Below the pieces are notes generated by a model. The model saw only the letters and a list, made by a program, of their open reading frames with translations, had not been told where the DNA came from and made no database searches. Positions 60,734 through 64,000 of a stretch of 64,000 bases of DNA are shown one piece after another (the first letter of the stretch is position 1; every line of letters starts with the position of its first letter). A program made the position numbers and the translations under genes. The stretch spans positions 1 through 64,000 of the forward strand of contig JACCRF010000093.1 in assembly GCA_013813715.1 (NCBI GenBank), written 5' to 3'. The DNA comes from Gemmatimonadaceae bacterium. GTDB taxonomy: Bacteria; Gemmatimonadota; Gemmatimonadetes; Gemmatimonadales; Gemmatimonadaceae.

Positions 60734-62208
60734 AAAACTTCGCATCAGGTCAAAGAAGCCTGGGACCAGCCGATGTAGCTCTCGAGCTTAGACATATAAG
60801 CAAACGTTTCGGTGCAATCACTGCGCTCGATGAAGTATCAATTCGTGTCACAAAGGGCACTGTCCACGCACTGCTTGGTGAGAATGGCGCTGGAAAAACC
60901 ACCCTGATGCGAATCGCTTTCGGATTGATCAGGCCCGATTCAGGGAGCATCGTGATTGATGGCAAGCCGATGGTCTTCACCTCGCCAGCAGATGCGATTG
61001 GCATGGGAATCGGAATGGTGCACCAGCAGTTCGCCATGGTTCCGGCAATGTCGGTTGCAGAGAACATCGCCTTAGGAGGACACGGGCGGTACAGTTTCAA
61101 CAGGATAGCGCAACGACTTGATGCTGTCGCCAAAACGACCGGCCTTTCCGTAGATCCAGCAGCCAGTGTTGCGACACTGTCGAGCGCAGATAGGCAGAAG
61201 CTGGAGATTATCAGAGCGTTTACTCATGAAGCGCGCATTCTCATTCTGGACGAGCCCACCGCTGTACTCGTGGCGTCGGATATACGAGAGCTGTTCGCAC
61301 AGCTGAAGAAGTTTGCAAGCCATGGCGGAAGTGTGATTCTCATCACACATAAGATCGAGGATGCGCTGCAGCACGCAGATATTATGACTGTGCTTCGCCG
61401 CGGACGTCTTGCCACGACGGCTTCAACTCACGATTCAACCAGGAACTCGTTGTTGACCGCGATGCTCGGAGTGGTAGTGCCGGATGCCGGAGTCGACAAA
61501 CCGAGCAGGTCAATTCCGTCGCACCAGGTAATCTCGCTTAAAGGCATAACAATTCGTGGACTACACGGCAAAAGACAGATCCACAATGCAAGTGCCGAGG
61601 TGCAGGCTGGCGAGATTGTCGGAGTAGCGGCACTCGAAGGAGATGCGGCTGGATTACTCAGAGTAATCGCCGGCAGAGCGATTACAGATTCTGGACAGGT
61701 CTCAGCGCCTCCAGTCGTTGGATTCGTCCCTGAAAACCGGCAGGAGGATGCGCTCGCTCCATTTTCTCTCCTGGAGAACGTCGCCTTGAAAGATGCAGGA
61801 CGGCGAACCGGGCTGATCGACTGGCGGAAAATACGAGAGTTGACCGCCTCCATCATACATCAATTCGACGTCCGCGGAGCACAACCTTCGACCCCCGTTC
61901 CCAATCTCTCCGGCGGAAATCAGCAGCGCTTCGTACTCGGCAGAGAGCTTGAGAACCATCCCGCTGTACTTGTGCTCGAGAATCCAACCCAGGGACTTGA
62001 TATCGCTGCGACAACCGCGATTCACGCACGCATGCGAGATGCACGCAACCGCGGAACGGCAATTGTCTTCTACTCCAGTGACCTCGATGAGCTAGCGGAA
62101 CTCTCAGACCGTGTGCTCGTGATCGAGGGTGGGGCAATCCAGTCTGTGGCACCTGACCGTGACCGAATCGGTAAGCTGTTGCTTGGGATGAGTCGTAAGC
62201 AGTCCTGA
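60730..62208 (+). CDS. double-ATPase subunit of nucleoside/sugar ABC importer
   Basis: The protein has 492 residues from the TTG at 60730 that overlaps the Nif3 stop. First cassette: Walker A GENGAGKTT, a Q-loop region, signature LSSADRQKLEI and Walker B ILILDEPTAVL. Second cassette: degenerate Walker A region GVAALEGDAAGLLRV and signature LSGGNQQRFVLGRE. This is the RbsA/MglA/YufO pattern, in which the second site does not hydrolyse ATP. It energises uptake with the BMP protein and the two permeases. Confidence 0.93.
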   Translation: MKNFASGQRSLGPADVALELRHISKRFGAITALDEVSIRVTKGTVHALLGENGAGKTTLMRIAFGLIRPDSGSIVIDGKPMVFTSPADAIGMGIGMVHQQFAMVPAMSVAENIALGGHGRYSFNRIAQRLDAVAKTTGLSVDPAASVATLSSADRQKLEIIRAFTHEARILILDEPTAVLVASDIRELFAQLKKFASHGGSVILITHKIEDALQHADIMTVLRRGRLATTASTHDSTRNSLLTAMLGVVVPDAGVDKPSRSIPSHQVISLKGITIRGLHGKRQIHNASAEVQAGEIVGVAALEGDAAGLLRVIAGRAITDSGQVSAPPVVGFVPENRQEDALAPFSLLENVALKDAGRRTGLIDWRKIRELTASIIHQFDVRGAQPSTPVPNLSGGNQQRFVLGRELENHPAVLVLENPTQGLDIAATTAIHARMRDARNRGTAIVFYSSDLDELAELSDRVLVIEGGAIQSVAPDRDRIGKLLLGMSRKQS

Positions 62209-62212
62209 AACG

Positions 62213-63124
62213 ATGCAATACGTACTGCTGGGAGACTCTCTCGTCCGCGCGACACCACTCATCCTTGCCGGGCTCGCAGTCACACTCGCTTTTCGCGGAG
62301 GCGTGCTCAACATCGGAGTTGAGGGACAGTTGCTGGCGGGTGCTACTGCCGCAACAGCATTCAGTGTCACCTGCGGAGGAATGCTTGGGTTCGTCTCACT
62401 TCCAATCACATTACTGATTGGCGCGGGAGCGGGGTCAGTTTGGGCGGCAATCGCCGCTGAGCTGCGACGGCGCTTTCATGTACTCGAGATTATCAGCACT
62501 ATCATGTTGAACTTCGTCGCACTGCACATGGTGTCGTTTCTTATTCGTGGCCCGCTTCAGGAAGCAACTCGCGTATATCCTCAAACGGAACCCATTCCGC
62601 TGGCTGCACACCTTCCCATCATTGCACCCAATACAAGGCTGCATCTCGGATTCCTGATCGCCATCCTCACCGCTTGTGTCCTTTCATGGGCATTGCGTCA
62701 CACGGCAATGGGGTTCCGCGTGCGTGCAACAGGAGCAAACCGCCGAGCGGCGGCAAGCGCTGGGATGATCGACGTCGACAGTACATCATACAACACCTTT
62801 TTGCTCAGCGGTGCGATTGCAGGCCTTGCAGGCGCAATAGAGATCAGTGGCGTCACCTTCGCACTCTACGAAAACATCTCGCCTGGATATGGTTACACAG
62901 CAATCGCGGTAGCACTGATCGCGGGTCTTAGTCCACTGGGTGTAATTGCATCAGGAATCTTCTTCGGAATCCTGGAAACTGGAGCGATTGGACTTCAGAG
63001 AGATTATGGAATCCCATCATCGATCGCTGCTGTTGCAGAAGCACTCCTTATCCTCATCATTCTGGCAGCGGGCCAGATGAAGGGACATGAGCTCTCTCGG
63101 TTCGTAAGATCCCGACCGATATGA
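62213..63124 (+). CDS. ABC importer permease 1 (nucleoside type)
   Basis: The protein has 303 residues and about eight to nine hydrophobic helices. It begins RATPLILAGLAVTLAFRGGVLNIGVEGQLLAG, the hallmark of YufP/NupB-like inner-membrane permeases. The 'EISTIMLNFVALHMVSFLIRGP' and 'SGAIAGLAGAIEISGV' segments are conserved. It starts four bases after the ATPase stop and overlaps the next permease by four bases. Confidence 0.92.
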   Translation: MQYVLLGDSLVRATPLILAGLAVTLAFRGGVLNIGVEGQLLAGATAATAFSVTCGGMLGFVSLPITLLIGAGAGSVWAAIAAELRRRFHVLEIISTIMLNFVALHMVSFLIRGPLQEATRVYPQTEPIPLAAHLPIIAPNTRLHLGFLIAILTACVLSWALRHTAMGFRVRATGANRRAAASAGMIDVDSTSYNTFLLSGAIAGLAGAIEISGVTFALYENISPGYGYTAIAVALIAGLSPLGVIASGIFFGILETGAIGLQRDYGIPSSIAAVAEALLILIILAAGQMKGHELSRFVRSRPI

Positions 63125-64000
63125 GTGCCTTCGAAGCATTTCTGGAAGGAACTGTCCGCACAGCGACCCCCCTGGCATTTGCGGCATTGGGTGAGACTGT
63201 CGCAGAGAGAGCAGGCATCATCAACATCGGGCTTGAAGGAGCAATCATAGCCGGTGCCTTTGGAGGCTTCGTCGCGGCCGGAATTGGTGGTATCTGGTTT
63301 GGTTTTGCAGGCGCCGCCTTTTCAGGTATGGCGATTGCTTTGATCTTCGCGCTTTTCGCAATAAAGCTTCGCGCAGATCAGATAATCACCGGCACGGCCA
63401 TCAGCCTTTTAGCACTTGGGCTCACTACGACTTTGTACCGGCAATTGTACAGCACCGCTGCAGCGGCGATCACAATTCCCACGATGGGCAGTACCAGGAT
63501 TCCGGTTCTCTCTTCAATTCCTGCCATCGGGCTTGCGCTTTTTTCACAGCCGCCTATCACATACGTATTCTATTTGCTGATCCCGGCAATATGGGCCTGG
63601 CTGTACAAAACACATTCAGGGCTTGGGTTGAGGGCAGTGGGCGAGAATCCCGAAGCGGCAATCGCAGTCGGCATCATGGCAGACAGAGTCCAGTTACTTG
63701 CTGTCCTGTTCGGCGGGGTCATGGGGGGCATAGCCGGTGGCATCCTTGTCATCGCACAGGCCGGAACATTTACCGAAGGCATGTCAGCAGGTCGCGGATT
63801 TATTGCCATAGCGATCGTGGTTCTTGGACGCTGGCATCCAATTGGGGCGACCCTTGCAGCACTGGTGTTCGCCGGCGCGAGTGCACTCCAGTATCTATTT
63901 CAGGCAATGGGCTGGGCTTTGCCCTATCAGATATTCCTGGGTCTTCCCTATATCCTCACTTTGCTTGGTCTTGCCGGAATTGCAGGAAGAGTGACTGCTC
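63121..64000 (+). CDS. ABC importer permease 2 (partial, runs off window)
   Basis: About 293 residues are visible, starting at the ATG at 63121 (ATGA overlap with permease 1) and continuing past position 64000 without a stop. It begins TPLAFAALGETVAERAGIINIGLEGAI, the pattern of the second YufQ/NupC-like permease. Multiple membrane helices and GGVMGGIAGGILVIAQ follow. The two permeases form the heterodimeric channel of the nucleoside importer. The C-terminus is missing. Confidence 0.9.
   Translation, partial: MSAFEAFLEGTVRTATPLAFAALGETVAERAGIINIGLEGAIIAGAFGGFVAAGIGGIWFGFAGAAFSGMAIALIFALFAIKLRADQIITGTAISLLALGLTTTLYRQLYSTAAAAITIPTMGSTRIPVLSSIPAIGLALFSQPPITYVFYLLIPAIWAWLYKTHSGLGLRAVGENPEAAIAVGIMADRVQLLAVLFGGVMGGIAGGILVIAQAGTFTEGMSAGRGFIAIAIVVLGRWHPIGATLAALVFAGASALQYLFQAMGWALPYQIFLGLPYILTLLGLAGIAGRVTA

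Overview
The window looks like ordinary, gene-dense chromosome from a high-GC Gram-negative-type bacterium. Features pointing that way are lipoproteins with clear lipoboxes, an outer-membrane beta-barrel protein, a menaquinone (futalosine-type) enzyme, two lysine-rich histone-H1-like proteins and frequent GTG/TTG starts in 4-base stop/start overlaps. The mixture fits Gemmatimonadota best. That placement is an inference from gene content, because no rRNA or other decisive marker is present. I see no tRNA or rRNA gene, no CRISPR array, and no transposase or prophage block.

Layout. Positions 0.3-5.0 kb (+): CBS-domain protein, zinc-ribbon membrane protein, MqnD-like enzyme, acidic/basic AT-hook H1-like protein, alpha/beta hydrolase and MerR-type regulator. 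5.0-10.9 kb (-): Lhr-type helicase and a phospholipase-D-fold protein. 10.9-16.3 kb: a plasmid-type RepA-like protein, S41 processing protease, SPFH protein, zinc-ribbon proteins, a lipoprotein and a cold-shock gene. 16.4-17.7 kb: a decayed DNA ligase D. 17.7-25.3 kb: NrtR-like regulator, GH3 lipoprotein, YggX, fatty-acid desaturase, aldo/keto reductase, second H1-like protein, esterase and a Crp/Fnr regulator. 25.4-32.5 kb: the arginine block. argC-argB-argD (-) and argG-argH (+) are arranged around argR, with an Smr-domain gene downstream of argD and recognisable ARG boxes before argG.

32.6-43.3 kb: beta-barrel protein, HTH/AT-hook protein, second cold-shock gene with a long leader, ispG, a SpoT-like hydrolase paired with free-methionine-sulfoxide reductase, a Wzc-like protein with a dead P-loop, a cupredoxin lipoprotein behind a CRP-type palindrome, an active/inactive M16 protease pair and murB. 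43.3-49.9 kb (-): a five-gene operon with every junction overlapping by 4 bases. It encodes serA, an FAD 2-hydroxyacid dehydrogenase, a SerB-like phosphatase, a class V aminotransferase and an ABC-F ATPase. This looks like a complete serine pathway with a possible 2-hydroxyglutarate recycling enzyme. 50-53.2 kb: hydrolases, a membrane protein and a small frameshifted gene.

53.2-64 kb (+): mnmG, a transporter, a SIMPL protein and parA-parB with a parS-like site. This is the gene order commonly found near a replication origin, although dnaA is not in the window. It is followed by a BMP-type nucleoside ABC importer operon that carries an embedded Nif3-family gene and runs off the right edge. GC content falls visibly from left to right.

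The most interesting items are the serine operon with its FAD dehydrogenase, the chromosomal RepA-like gene, the ligD remnant, the one-base-frameshifted conserved-looking gene upstream of mnmG, the two 13-base parS-like matches near parAB, the 14-base repeat that copies the argG stop region, and the Nif3/nucleoside-importer linkage.
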